DNA of 64,000 nt from Prorocentrum cordatum (Eukaryota; Sar; Dinophyceae; Prorocentrales; Prorocentraceae). This document shows, one piece after another, positions 39,700-48,953 of this stretch. The stretch lies in contig CAUYUJ010016060.1 of the NCBI GenBank assembly GCA_963575745.1, forward strand, positions 1,475,086-1,539,085, read 5' to 3'. The notes under the pieces were generated by a model. It saw only the letters and a list, made by a program, of their open reading frames with translations. It made no database searches and was not told the DNA's origin. Positions within the stretch are counted from its first letter, which is position 1, and each line of letters starts with the position of its first letter. The position numbers and the translations under genes are program-made.

Positions 39700-41848
39700 G
39701 ATCCTGAGCAAGCCGCGGCGCGCAGAGCCCTACCTCGAGACGACCATGAAAGTATTGCTCACGGATAACCATTCCATGATACATTGCATTCAATGGAGCC
39801 ACAAGCATCAAGACATGTTCAACAAGTTTTGCCGTGAGATTGAAGGGGGCCGAGTGAGTGGCGATCGCATTCGGAACATGCGCCACAGGAAGCACCGCTA
39901 CGAGAGTATGCAAAAGCCGCTGGGCAGGCTGATCTTCTTCCTTGACGCCGTCACTATGGTGGCGCAGTGGGTTGCAGTTAATCGGGCGGGCGGAGCTGAG
40001 GAGCTCTACGCTCTCGATTTCTTGCTCGCCATAGACGAAGAGGCTCTCATTTGCGTTGCCCTTTGTGCTGATGCCGGCGACGAAGGAATACAAATGGTCA
40101 GAGATGTGGATACTGAGAAGCACGATACTTCCCGGGCGGCGACGCCCCTGGCAACGTTCGTCGCCCACCTCGACTACCTGTTCGTCCAGGCGCACGCCCC
40201 TGAGTACGGCTACTGCGCTTACGTCCTCAAGCTCTTGGAACGGCCGAGAACAGTCTGGCTGCGCGGCGTGCCGAAGACGATCGGCGGGGCGGGCAAGGTC
40301 GGGCAGGAGCTGATCACTAAGTGCTTGGCCCGCATGAACAACTACGTGCGCGTGGCCATCGACACTTTGGGAGCGGAATTCCCTTCTTTCCAAATGCTCA
40401 GCGCCTTTCACATCTTCGACGTCAGCAAGAGCAGCAAAGCATTTTATGGTGACAAACAGGATGTGCGAGCCGAAGCTATACACCGCCTCGCATCCATCTT
40501 CCGCGTGGACGTCGGACGGCTCGAATCGGAGTTTCTCGACCACGAGGCGATCGCACGGCACCTACTTTTCCGGGAGGCGGGCACCAACATGGGCGCATGG
40601 CAACTGGCATTCCTGCGGACGCAGGGGCGGGCTGATACAAGGCGACAGCACCCGGCGTCAGCATTGGCCCCAGTCGTGCAGCGATACCTGTGCTTCAGCG
40701 GTACAACAACGTCTGGCATTGAGCAAACGTTCACACAGCCATGCCAGAACTTTTACTCCCAGCGCGACCACTGCAGCGTCGAGCTCGAGGTCGACGAAAC
40801 GTTCTTCCTTGACTTCAACAACGGCACCAAGGAGAACATTGACGAGATCATCGCTAGTGCGCAGAAGATCTGGGCTCAGACATATGGTATTCCTCGTACG
40901 ACGCCTGACAGGCTCCAACGTTTGGATACACACGGCAATCACTCCTCCGCCTCGGCTTCAGCCAATATGACTGAAACAACTTTCATCACTGAGCGTCGTG
41001 CTGCCGTGGACGCGGACGTTACTACCTTCAGGTCCTTAGACGCGGTCATGGGCGATGCGTCCGTGCACGGCCAGGGCGCGTGGTGCGAGTCTCTGGCCGT
41101 CGAGGAGGCGAAACATCACAAAAAGAACCGTGCCGCTGCAGCCGACGCCTTGCTCGACGGCGTTCCCCTTCCCAGCGAGATCGCACTTGATCTCATGGAC
41201 GAGGCAGCTGGGCGTCAATCCACAAAGCAGGCAAACGACAGGGAGCAGGCGCGGACCAAAGCCACGCTCGCAGAGACTCTTGCAAAGCCTGGCGTGGGTC
41301 TTCCGCTGGCCGGAGCGCGGGTCTGCAACTTAGCGGGCGCGCTGTCGGCGGGCATTCCGAACGCCATAGCTTTCGTGAATGATCCCTTGCAGTGCGAGAT
41401 TCTGGTCGTGCGCGACCCGAGCGCACTGGCGGAGATGGACGCATTCGCTCTGGCGCTCAACGGAGGTTTGGCTGTGAGTCGTGAGTGCCTGACTAGCGGT
41501 GGGCAACGTGGGCCCAGTATCTTCTACAATGCTGCGACGGCCACGCCGCGGCGGATCTGGCCGTCCGCTGCTTTCTGCGCTGCTGAGGCGCGACTGGCCG
41601 ACATCGTGCGCAGAGCAGCCAACATGGGAAAGTGGAAGCCATTGATGACCGAACTTGAGTTTCTGACGTTGTTCGAGAGACTCGAGAAACATAAAAGGGT
41701 GATGGAGGTGCTCGCAGTCGTCACTGCACCGGAGAAGGCCGTCCTGGGCGGCAATGAGTTTCGAAACGTTTTTGTCAAAAGTGAGTTCTTCGCTTTCTGC
41801 CGGCGGCCCGTGCTAAGCAAGAGCACGATTGGCGCATGTGGAGTCTAG
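39700..41848 (+). CDS. hAT-like transposase, C-terminal block
   Basis: Opens right after a strong splice acceptor (CTTGCCCCCTCAG, AG at 39698-39699) and encodes about 715 residues. Early residues include NMRHRKHRYESM and PLGRLIFFLDAV, like the Arg-Trp/Tyr-x-Ser block of hAT transposases. A hAT C-terminal dimerisation-like motif lies near 40660-40840: SALAPVVQRYLCFSGTTTS, GIEQTFTQ, then QRDHCSVELEVDETFFLDF (compare ...LSIPATSAPSERVFS...RNRLxPENVexLxFL). Beyond it come 330 residues of unknown character, ending near NEFRNVFVKSEFFAFC. With the 37319 block it forms one spliced gene. The catalytic Asp/Asp/Glu triad was not assigned with confidence, so activity is unproven. Alternative reading: a domesticated hAT relative. 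Confidence 0.6.
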
Positions 41849-41974
41849 GTGCATCTTCGTCGGTGATAGCGAGGGCGAACGAGTACTGATGTATCAGCAG
41901 TGCGAGTTTCACTGCATACTGGCGCGCTTTTGCGCGCGATGTGGGGAAGCATCAGCCGCGCATGATATACCGCC

Positions 41975-42800
41975 GTGGCCCTCCTCCTCCTCCTCCTCCT
42001 CCTCCTCCTCCTCCCCCTCCTCCTCCACTCCTCCATTCCCCATCCCTCATCCTCCTCATCCTCGTCCAACGCCGTCTCCTCCTTCCCATGCTTGTACCGC
42101 TCCTCCTCCTCCTCTACCTCTACGGGCTGATACGGCTTATATAGCTCATAATGATGTAAGGGCTTACAAGGGTTACAGGGCTTAAAAGGCATATCGGGCG
42201 TGCATGGCTTGTGGGACTCATGAGGTTCCTGCGGCTGTTAGGGCTCGCAAGGATCATAGGGCTCATCGGTCTGGTAGGCCTCATACGGCTTATAGGGCTC
42301 ATAGGGCCCAAAGGGTTCATAGGCCCTATAGGGCTTATAGGGCTTGTCGGGCTTACAGGTCTTATAGGGCTTATAAAGCTCATTTGGCTTATAAGGCGTT
42401 CAAGGCTCATATGGCTCATAGGGCTTATCTGGCTCTTACGGCTCGTATGTCTTGTAGGCCGTATCAGGCTTTTAGGGCTTATTGGGCTTGCAGGGCGCCT
42501 GGGGCTTGTATGGCATTTATGGCTTACATGACTTAGAGTGTTTATATGGCGCATGTGGCTTACAAGGCGTCTACTGCTTATGGGGCGTACCAGACAAAAC
42601 CTTTGGTAGGGATCACCACTTGCCCGAGTGCTGATCCCTGCCAAACCGTGGTTCCCACCGACGATAGGTCTTATATGGCTTATGCGGCTTATAGGGCGCA
42701 TGGGGTTTATGTGGCCTATGGGGCTTATAAGGCTTATAAGGCCTACAGGGCTCACAGGGGCTATAGGGCTCGTAGGGTTTATATGGTAGCTACTACTCCT
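41975..42800. repeat. CTC microsatellite and CTTATAGGG minisatellite
   Basis: 41979-42130 is (CTC)n with interruptions. From about 42150 to 42790 a 9-bp unit GGCTTATAG / GGCTCATAG repeats about 60 times with variants, interrupted near 42590-42660 by unique sequence. Confidence 0.9.
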
Positions 42801-42809
42801 CCACCTCCT

Positions 42810-43270
42810 ACTCAATAGCTCCTCCTCCTCCTCCTCCTCCTCCTGCTCCTTGTCCTGCTCCTCCTCCTGCTCCTCCGCCTCCTCCCAACCCCCTCCGTCT
42901 CCCTCCCTCCGCCCTCCATCCCCCATCCCCCCCTCCCTCCCTGCTCGCTCCCCCCCCCCTCCCTCCGCCGTTCCCCCTTCGACGACGCTGGATGGTCGGA
43001 CGCCGTGGAGACTGTGGAGCGGGGGGGGGATATTATCCCCCCCCCGCTCCGGCCTCTTGGACGTCCGAGGCTGTGGAAACGGGTGTTAAAATCAAGCAAG
43101 CGTTTCCACACAGCTCGCACACTGAATAAATCATTAAACAATTTCTCCGCAGTCTCGGACGTCCTTCCTGGGAGGGCGTTTTCCGCAGCCTCGGACGTCC
43201 ATGACAGTGGAGCGGGGGGGGGATAATACCCCACCCCTTCTCCACAAAGCTCCAGTGGCTTTCAGTCGGG
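42810..43270. repeat. CTC tract and G9/C9 palindrome region
   Basis: (CTC)n to about 42900, then C-rich. At 43016-43050, GGAGC-G9-ATA and TAT-C9-GCTCC form a perfect 17-bp-arm palindrome with one central base. A half copy GGAGCGGGGGGGGATAATACC recurs at about 43208. The motif TCGGACGTCC occurs three times at 43055-43200. Confidence 0.75.
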
Positions 43271-43324
43271 GTTACAGGGGTTACCAATGATGAGGGCGAT
43301 GATGCAGTGGTGGACGCATGATGA

Positions 43325-43498
43325 TGATAAGGAAGGAGGAGGAGGAGGAGGAGGAGGAGGAGGAGGAGGATAAGGAGGGAGGAGGGATGAGGATGAGAAG
43401 GACGACGACGGAGAAGGAAGAGACGGAGGAGGAGGAGGAGGAGGAGACGGGGGAGGAGGAGGAGGAGGAGGAGGAGGAGGAAGAGGAGGAGGGAGGAT
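43325..43498. repeat. GGA microsatellite
   Basis: (GGA)n and (GAG)n with a short ACGACGACGGAG insert. No coding. Confidence 0.92.
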
Positions 43499-43614
43499 GA
43501 TGAGACACTTGCTCCGCGAATTACGCCTTCAATACGTTGCTAGTTCAAGTTCTCCCTTTGGGATATCAATGGGTTAATCCTCCCCTATGTTTTTCAACGG
43601 GTTCTTAGATTGTT

Positions 43615-43790
43615 CACTGGATTCCTCGTGGGCCTCTCTTGGAACCTCTTGGGGACCTCTTCGATAGGGCCTTGTCGGGGCCCTCAATCCCGTGCGCCTT
43701 GGGAACCTTGGGTCCTCTTGGGTCTGCTCTTTTTTTGGCCTTTAGGAGTGGCGCCCCTGGGGGTCCTCTTGGGGCCTCATGCTGTCCCAT
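43615..43790. repeat. CCTCTTGGGG array (reverse orientation of CCAAGAGG class)
   Basis: Units such as CCTCTTGGGGACCTCTT and GGGTCCTCTTGGG lie directly upstream of the methyltransferase gene. The opposite orientation of the same motif follows that gene at 45330-45535. Confidence 0.75.
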
Positions 43791-45275
43791 GCCGCGCCTC
43801 GCCTGAGTGAGCGGATGCATCCGACAGCAAGTGCGAGCTCCAAGGCTCGCCTTCGGTCGCCTACTTGGGCAATGTCCGTAACACGTTCTAAAGCTGTTTC
43901 GGTTTCCGTGTCAAAACGCCATTGCTGCAGCGACCTGCGCACACAGGCTTCCATGGACCACGAGGGCTGGGGTGGGGCGCCGGCGGGCCCGCCGCGGCCA
44001 CATGCGAACGCCTCATCCAGGAAGCGCCCAGCAGCAATGAAACGTCCACCAACCGCCGCACTCAAGGCGGGCACGACCACCAAGGTCAAGCATGTGAAGA
44101 AGAAACCAGCCAGGACGTGCCGACCAACCATCGACATGCTGATGACCACCATCCTTGCATCCATCACAACTATCGTTACCGAGACCATGTCAATCTACGA
44201 TAAGGGCTTTGCTGAGCCCTCGGATGGGACAACTCCCATAACAGTGGGCTCAGCGTGCTCTGGCTGGAACTCAGAGATCCTAGCCCTCGAAGCCATGAAG
44301 ATCCCTTTCCACCGCGCCTTCTCGTGCGACAACAGCAAGCACGTGAAGAAGATCGCCGAGTTCCTCCACGGCTACCACGAATACTTCGACGACGTGATGG
44401 GCACCAACTTCCTTGGCTCCGCCGCCCCCGTGCAATTCTTCATGGCAGGCTTCCCTTGTCAATGCTGGTCAGTGGCAGGCCGCCGCGATGGCTTTCTGGA
44501 TGCCCGATGGCTCGGGCTCATCATCGTGTTCCTCATTGCCTACATCACTACGAGGAGACCTTTGCTCTTCCTGCTGGAGAACGTGGACAACATTGCGGCT
44601 GGCGATAACGCTGACAGCTTCAACGCTATCGTGTCAGCACTCCAAACATTCACGGACAAGGACAACCGCTACCTCTACACTGTGGAGTCGCAGACCCTCA
44701 ACTGCCGCATCCACGGCGGCTTGCCCCAGAACCGTCGGAGGAGATTCATTGTCGGCGTGCTACGTGGAGCTCAACAAGCACCCCTGCAGTGGCCAGGCCC
44801 AGTCACGATGCGCAACCTCATCGACCTCATGGATCCCGCCACGGACCTCAAACCTTTCCCGGGCAACCTACCAAGTAAGTCAAGTGGCACGAAACGCAAG
44901 AACGTCTTGGACGCACTCAAGGCCATCGCCTCCGACGGTAGCGACCCGCTTGCCGTTCCTGCAGTGGTCGACCATGGCTCTTCTAAGATGAACTACGCGA
45001 TCGGATATTCCCCGTGCTTGACCAGGAACAGGGCTATGTCGCACGGCCACTGGGTGACGTGCCTTCAGCGCGAGATGACTACTGGTGAGATGCTTCGACT
45101 GCAGGGTGTCGAGAAGTGGCGCGTGCGGGGATGGAAGCATATCATTTGCGAGGGGCAGTTCCATGCAATCATCGGCAACGCCATCCCCCTTCCGATGATC
45201 GAGCGCATCTTGATGGGGGCCTTGTACTCAGCTAGCCTCGCGAAGCAGCCGTTGCATGATAAGTATGAGGATTGA
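43779..45275 (+). CDS. DNA (cytosine-5) methyltransferase
   Basis: A protein of 498 residues if the first ATG (43779) is used; ATGs at 43816, 43871 and 43952 are alternatives. The first ~150 residues are basic and unfolded (KRPAAMKRPPTAALK, KVKHVKKKPARTC), probably a nuclear localisation/DNA-binding tail. The rest is a full C5-methyltransferase fold: motif I TVGSACSGW (about 153), FMAGFPCQCWS with catalytic Cys227, FLLENVDNI with Glu267, GGLPQNRRRRFIVG (about 315), a target-recognition region of about 120 residues, motif IX TGEMLRLQG, and motif X GQFHAIIGNAIPLPM (about 466). It should transfer methyl groups from AdoMet to cytosine C5. It lacks chromodomain, PWWP or ADD modules. It is unrelated in sequence to the methyltransferase domain of the DIRS-like element. 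No convincing spliced-leader relict is seen upstream. Confidence 0.9.
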   Translation: MLSHAAPRLSERMHPTASASSKARLRSPTWAMSVTRSKAVSVSVSKRHCCSDLRTQASMDHEGWGGAPAGPPRPHANASSRKRPAAMKRPPTAALKAGTTTKVKHVKKKPARTCRPTIDMLMTTILASITTIVTETMSIYDKGFAEPSDGTTPITVGSACSGWNSEILALEAMKIPFHRAFSCDNSKHVKKIAEFLHGYHEYFDDVMGTNFLGSAAPVQFFMAGFPCQCWSVAGRRDGFLDARWLGLIIVFLIAYITTRRPLLFLLENVDNIAAGDNADSFNAIVSALQTFTDKDNRYLYTVESQTLNCRIHGGLPQNRRRRFIVGVLRGAQQAPLQWPGPVTMRNLIDLMDPATDLKPFPGNLPSKSSGTKRKNVLDALKAIASDGSDPLAVPAVVDHGSSKMNYAIGYSPCLTRNRAMSHGHWVTCLQREMTTGEMLRLQGVEKWRVRGWKHIICEGQFHAIIGNAIPLPMIERILMGALYSASLAKQPLHDKYED

Positions 45276-45329
45276 CTTTCTTGGCCTGCCTCGCACTACG
45301 ACGTCGCAGGGCAATGTAGCTCCTCCTCC

Positions 45330-45535
45330 TGAGGCCCCAAAGAGGCCCCAAAGAGGTCCCCAGGGCTCCCCCCCAGGAGGCCCCGAAGAGGTCCCCAAGA
45401 GGCCCCAAAGAGGCCCCAAAGAGGCGCAATGGAGGTCCCCAAGAGGCCCCAAAGAGGTTCCCAAGGCTCTCCCGCCGGCCCCCAAGAAGGCCCCAAAAGG
45501 TCCCCAGGAGGCCCCCCCGACCGCCCACCGCGTCT
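45330..45535. repeat. GAGGCCCCAAAGAGG array
   Basis: About 14 irregular units (GAGGCCCCAAAGAGGTCCCC). Forward orientation, opposed to the array upstream of the methyltransferase gene. Confidence 0.8.
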
Positions 45536-45790
45536 GAACCTAAGCGCGTGCGTTTGTATATGCGAGCAGCGTCATCATTTAGGGCAACGCGTGCGTGTTT
45601 TGAGGTGTATAGCGCTAAGAACAAGGAAAACGACACCAGAAAGATCAAAACCAATCATATCTTATTGTAGCGGCGCTAAGTTTTAGGACTTGGCGCCTAG
45701 GGTGTCTTATCGTGTGTGGGCGATCATGGACCTCATATTCGATATCATCACCAACGTCCGCCATTTCGATCATCGCTGTCCGTCACCCGT

Positions 45791-45811
45791 ATCATAGCCA
45801 TTTGGGTTTTT
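45791..45811 (+). other. Putative relict spliced leader of the 45.8-kb gene
   Basis: TAGCCATTTGGG (45795-45806) matches 11 of 12 internal leader bases. The following bases are T-rich and no longer match. It ends about 27-32 nt before the ATG at 45838. Confidence 0.45.
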
Positions 45812-45837
45812 ATATTTCTTTCGAGCTGGTACTGCAA

Positions 45838-46944
45838 ATGCCCAGCCGACGGCAGTCAGTTGACCTCTCTGAACAGGAATACAAAGATGTTCTCAGCTTG
45901 CTTCCGATTACGAGCCGCAGCAAGAACCAGTTCATACCTTACCCGTCTACGAACATGAAAGCAGCAGTGAGTTGGATGGCAGCCAACAGGTATAGGTCAG
46001 CGTTGAGTCTTTCACTACTGAAATCAAACGGACTTTGTCTGAACCAGCAATCGTTCTACAAAGCTGCACTCAAGTTTGTCTCCGAACACGGCATCGACAT
46101 AGTTTCCGACGAAGTCGAAAGAGGAGTTTACAGGTTTCGGACTATAATTTCCCAGTTCGGTAATATGAAGAGCAAAGGTCGAGGCATCCCGCGCCAGTGG
46201 CGCAAGGAGTTCTCAATGATTTTGGGAATGGTTGCATCTACTGATGAGGAACATCCACGTTCGATCTCGTCGAAGATGGGGACTCCCGCCATTGAGGATG
46301 AGGCTGCTGCGGACTCGGACGACGACGTCATATGTATGGGCACCCCACCTCGCAAACCTGTACCAGTTCTTGACGTTGAGGCACCTGTGGACACGTGTTC
46401 CAAGGACGCGTTGATGACCTCTTCGAACCCAGAGCTCCAGAAGATTTTGGAGGAGGCCTTCCAGGACACGAGTGGCAAGCACGAGGACCCTGGCCAGAAA
46501 AGGAAACGCTTCACATCCAAGAGTGCGGACCCAGCCTTCGCGAAGCAGATCGGGGGGATCGACACCGTATCGCTGAAGGAACTCGTCACTGCACCCTCCG
46601 CTGGCGTGGCCCCAGCGTCTTTCGCGGCTCTGAATCGCAAGCTCAAGAGCGAGCTCAAGGCCAAGAAGGCGATGCAGGTGACGAAGACGATGAAGGCGAT
46701 GAAGGTGATGAAGGCTGAGAAAACTAAGAGTGGCAATCCAGAAAAAATATCCTTCGGCAAGTGGGTGAACCGCGAGCACAGCAAGGTGTGGCACAAGCAG
46801 GTGCAGGTCGGCATGAAAGAACTCTCACTCGACCTTCCGAGCGCCAGGAAGAGGGCGAGCGAGATGGCGCGTGCCAAGGCAGCAGAATGTAGGAGGCTGA
46901 GGGCAGAGCACAAATTGCCTGAGTTCGTTGAGGACCAGCTTTAG
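45838..46944 (+). CDS. Unknown basic protein with MKAMK repeats
   Basis: A protein of 368 residues from the ATG at 45838, chosen because it follows the leader-like motif closely and begins a well-behaved sequence (MPSRRQSVDLSEQEYKDVL); the frame is open 126 nt further upstream. Residues 1-130 look folded and helical (KAAVSWMAANRYRSALSLSL, FYKAALKFVSEHGIDIVSDE). The middle is acidic and Pro/Asp-rich. The C-terminal third is Lys-rich with VTKTMKAMKVMKAEKTK, a repeat style I associate with dinoflagellate proteins, then a charged helix (ARKRASEMARAKAAECRRLR). No catalytic motif is seen. It may bind nucleic acid through its basic tail; that is inference. Confidence 0.65.
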   Translation: MPSRRQSVDLSEQEYKDVLSLLPITSRSKNQFIPYPSTNMKAAVSWMAANRYRSALSLSLLKSNGLCLNQQSFYKAALKFVSEHGIDIVSDEVERGVYRFRTIISQFGNMKSKGRGIPRQWRKEFSMILGMVASTDEEHPRSISSKMGTPAIEDEAAADSDDDVICMGTPPRKPVPVLDVEAPVDTCSKDALMTSSNPELQKILEEAFQDTSGKHEDPGQKRKRFTSKSADPAFAKQIGGIDTVSLKELVTAPSAGVAPASFAALNRKLKSELKAKKAMQVTKTMKAMKVMKAEKTKSGNPEKISFGKWVNREHSKVWHKQVQVGMKELSLDLPSARKRASEMARAKAAECRRLRAEHKLPEFVEDQL

Positions 46945-47017
46945 TCGTTGAACATATTGTGCGAAGGCCTGTTTGCACGGGGGGTCGCAGCGGCCATAGA
47001 ACGTATCACAACTGATC

Positions 47018-47083
47018 GTCACCATCATCATCATCATCATCATCATCAACATCATCATCACCACCATCATCATGATCATGATG

Positions 47084-47117
<34 letters not shown>

Positions 47118-47242
47118 CCATCACCATCACCATCACCATCAGCAGCAGCAGCATCATCATCATGAGCAGCATCATCATCATCATCATCATCATCATCAAC
47201 ATCATCGCATTCGTCATCGCCGTCATCGTGGTCGTAGTCATT

Positions 47243-47280
<38 letters not shown>

Positions 47281-47286
47281 AATCAT

Positions 47287-47333
<47 letters not shown>

Positions 47334-47340
47334 CGGATTT
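47018..47340. repeat. CAT microsatellite
   Basis: (CAT)n with CAC, CAG and CGT interruptions. Poly-His and poly-Ile frames are artefacts. Confidence 0.95.
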
Positions 47341-47635
47341 CACCATTGGAGCCCTCCCTGGGGACCTCAGGGAGCCCTCCCAGGTCACGTATACGTGTGG
47401 CAGGGCCGCAGGATTCTCACCGTTGGAGCCCTCCCAGGAGGCACTTATGGGCAGAAACGCAGGTTCGCTTGACCCTCCCCCCCCGCAGGTTATGCACCCA
47501 GGGGGCCAGAGTCGCTGTCCCACTCGAGACTTCCTCACAACTTAGCAACACAAGAGTGCAGGACTACGCAATTCTCGCTTGAAGGTATGTGCGTTGGATT
47601 TCGGCGAAGGTCTGACTTGCAGTGCGAGCGCGATA

Positions 47636-47815
47636 ATTATGATGATGGTGATGGTGATGATGTTGATGATGATGATGATGATGATGATGATGAGGATGAG
47701 GATGATGATGATGATGCTGATGATGCTGATGATGATGATGATGGTGATGATGGTGGTGGTGCTGATGATGATGACGACGACGGCGACGACGACGAAGACG
47801 ACGACGACGGCCCCT
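47636..47815. repeat. GAT microsatellite
   Basis: (GAT)n becoming (GAC)n at the right end. It is followed at 47810-47851 by two copies of CGGCCCCTGAAAYATMCYT, the unit of the satellite at 49060-49770 in reverse orientation. Confidence 0.9.
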
Positions 47816-48187
47816 GAAATATACCTGAAGAGCGGCCCCTGAAACATCCTTCGAAGCCCAGGCTTTCGGCCTGATGATAGTGATGATACACCACTCCCTC
47901 AGCAGTCTCACAATAGCATTTCCAGGGACCACGGGGACAACCATTTGGGCCACCACCTTAGGCCCCCAGAGATCTCTGAATCATCTGCGGATGACCCTTA
48001 GGATGATGATGATGCCGATGATGATGGTGACGACGACGCCGATGAGAACTCCTGAACTCTCGGGCAGCGCTGTCCCGTGCAAGCACAGTAAGCTGGATAC
48101 GGTAGCATCGCCATGAAACGGCTGTAAACGCTGTAACTCCCCTTCCGCTGACCCGACGTCTCCCCAAACTTGCCATTGGCCTTTCTG

Positions 48188-48240
48188 GACGAAAGGGGCC
48201 AGCAGGAAAAGACAGAATCGACAGAATTCTGTTTTTTTCT
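48188..48240. repeat. GACAGAATTCTGTTTTTT block, copy 1
   Basis: About 48 bp from GCCAGCAGG through CGACAGAATTCTGTTTTTTT recurs with few changes at 50878-50930, upstream of the next gene. The EcoRI-like palindrome CAGAATTCTG recurs also at 50812-50826. Confidence 0.75.
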
Positions 48241-48871
48241 GTTTGGTTTCGGTCTTTTTGGTGGTGGGGGCTCCCTCGTCGCCACCTCGTCGCCACGGCT
48301 GGACTCTGCTCGGATCGTCGCGGCTCGGCTCGGCTCGAAAAACTGACCTTCGTTGTCGTCGGCGCCGCCCGCCGCCGCCCCTCTCTTCCGGTAAGATGTA
48401 GAGTCGGGGGCCCCGAGGGGGAGGAGGAGGACGAGGAGGAGGAAGGGGAGGTGTCAATGGTACCCTTCCCCACGCCACGAATGGCACTGTTGTTCGTTAC
48501 TTGGGTTACCGTGTTGGTTCAAGGTCGACGGTTACCTCGTCGCCACCTCGTCGCCACGGCTGGACTCGGCTCGAGTCGCGGTTGGATTCGGCTCGAAACG
48601 CTGGCCCTCGGGGAAACGCTCGAAACGCTGGCCGCCCGCTAGTTTTCGAAGTTGCATGCTCTTCTGCACGTGGCATTCCAGTTCTCTTGTCCTACTCGTC
48701 CTCCTCGTCCTCCTCTTCGCCTTAAGCACTCCAAAACACAGATCGGGAGAAATTCGGTACCACTTTCTCTTAGGGCCTCTGGGGCCCTCTTAGGGCGGCC
48801 TTCCTGGATACCCCGTGGGCCCTCTTGGGCCTTCCTGCGAGACCCATCTTCCCTCTCCACGGCATCCTCGT

Positions 48872-48892
48872 CATTAGCCATCTTGGGTCAAG
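48872..48892 (+). other. Relict spliced leader of the two-exon gene
   Basis: TAGCCATCTTGGGTCAAG at 48875-48892 differs from the dinoflagellate leader at only two of 18 bases. It ends 61 nt before the ATG at 48954. Confidence 0.65.
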
Positions 48893-48953
48893 CGTGCTCC
48901 AGCTTAACGGTGTTCGAAGCCAGCGATTCTATTTCACCGTACTGGCCAGTACG

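Noticed and set aside
43700-43867. A spliced-leader relict upstream of the DNA methyltransferase
   Set aside because: Only short partial matches (TTTTGGC near 43734; CCTACTTGGGCAA near 43855). Not better than expected by chance.
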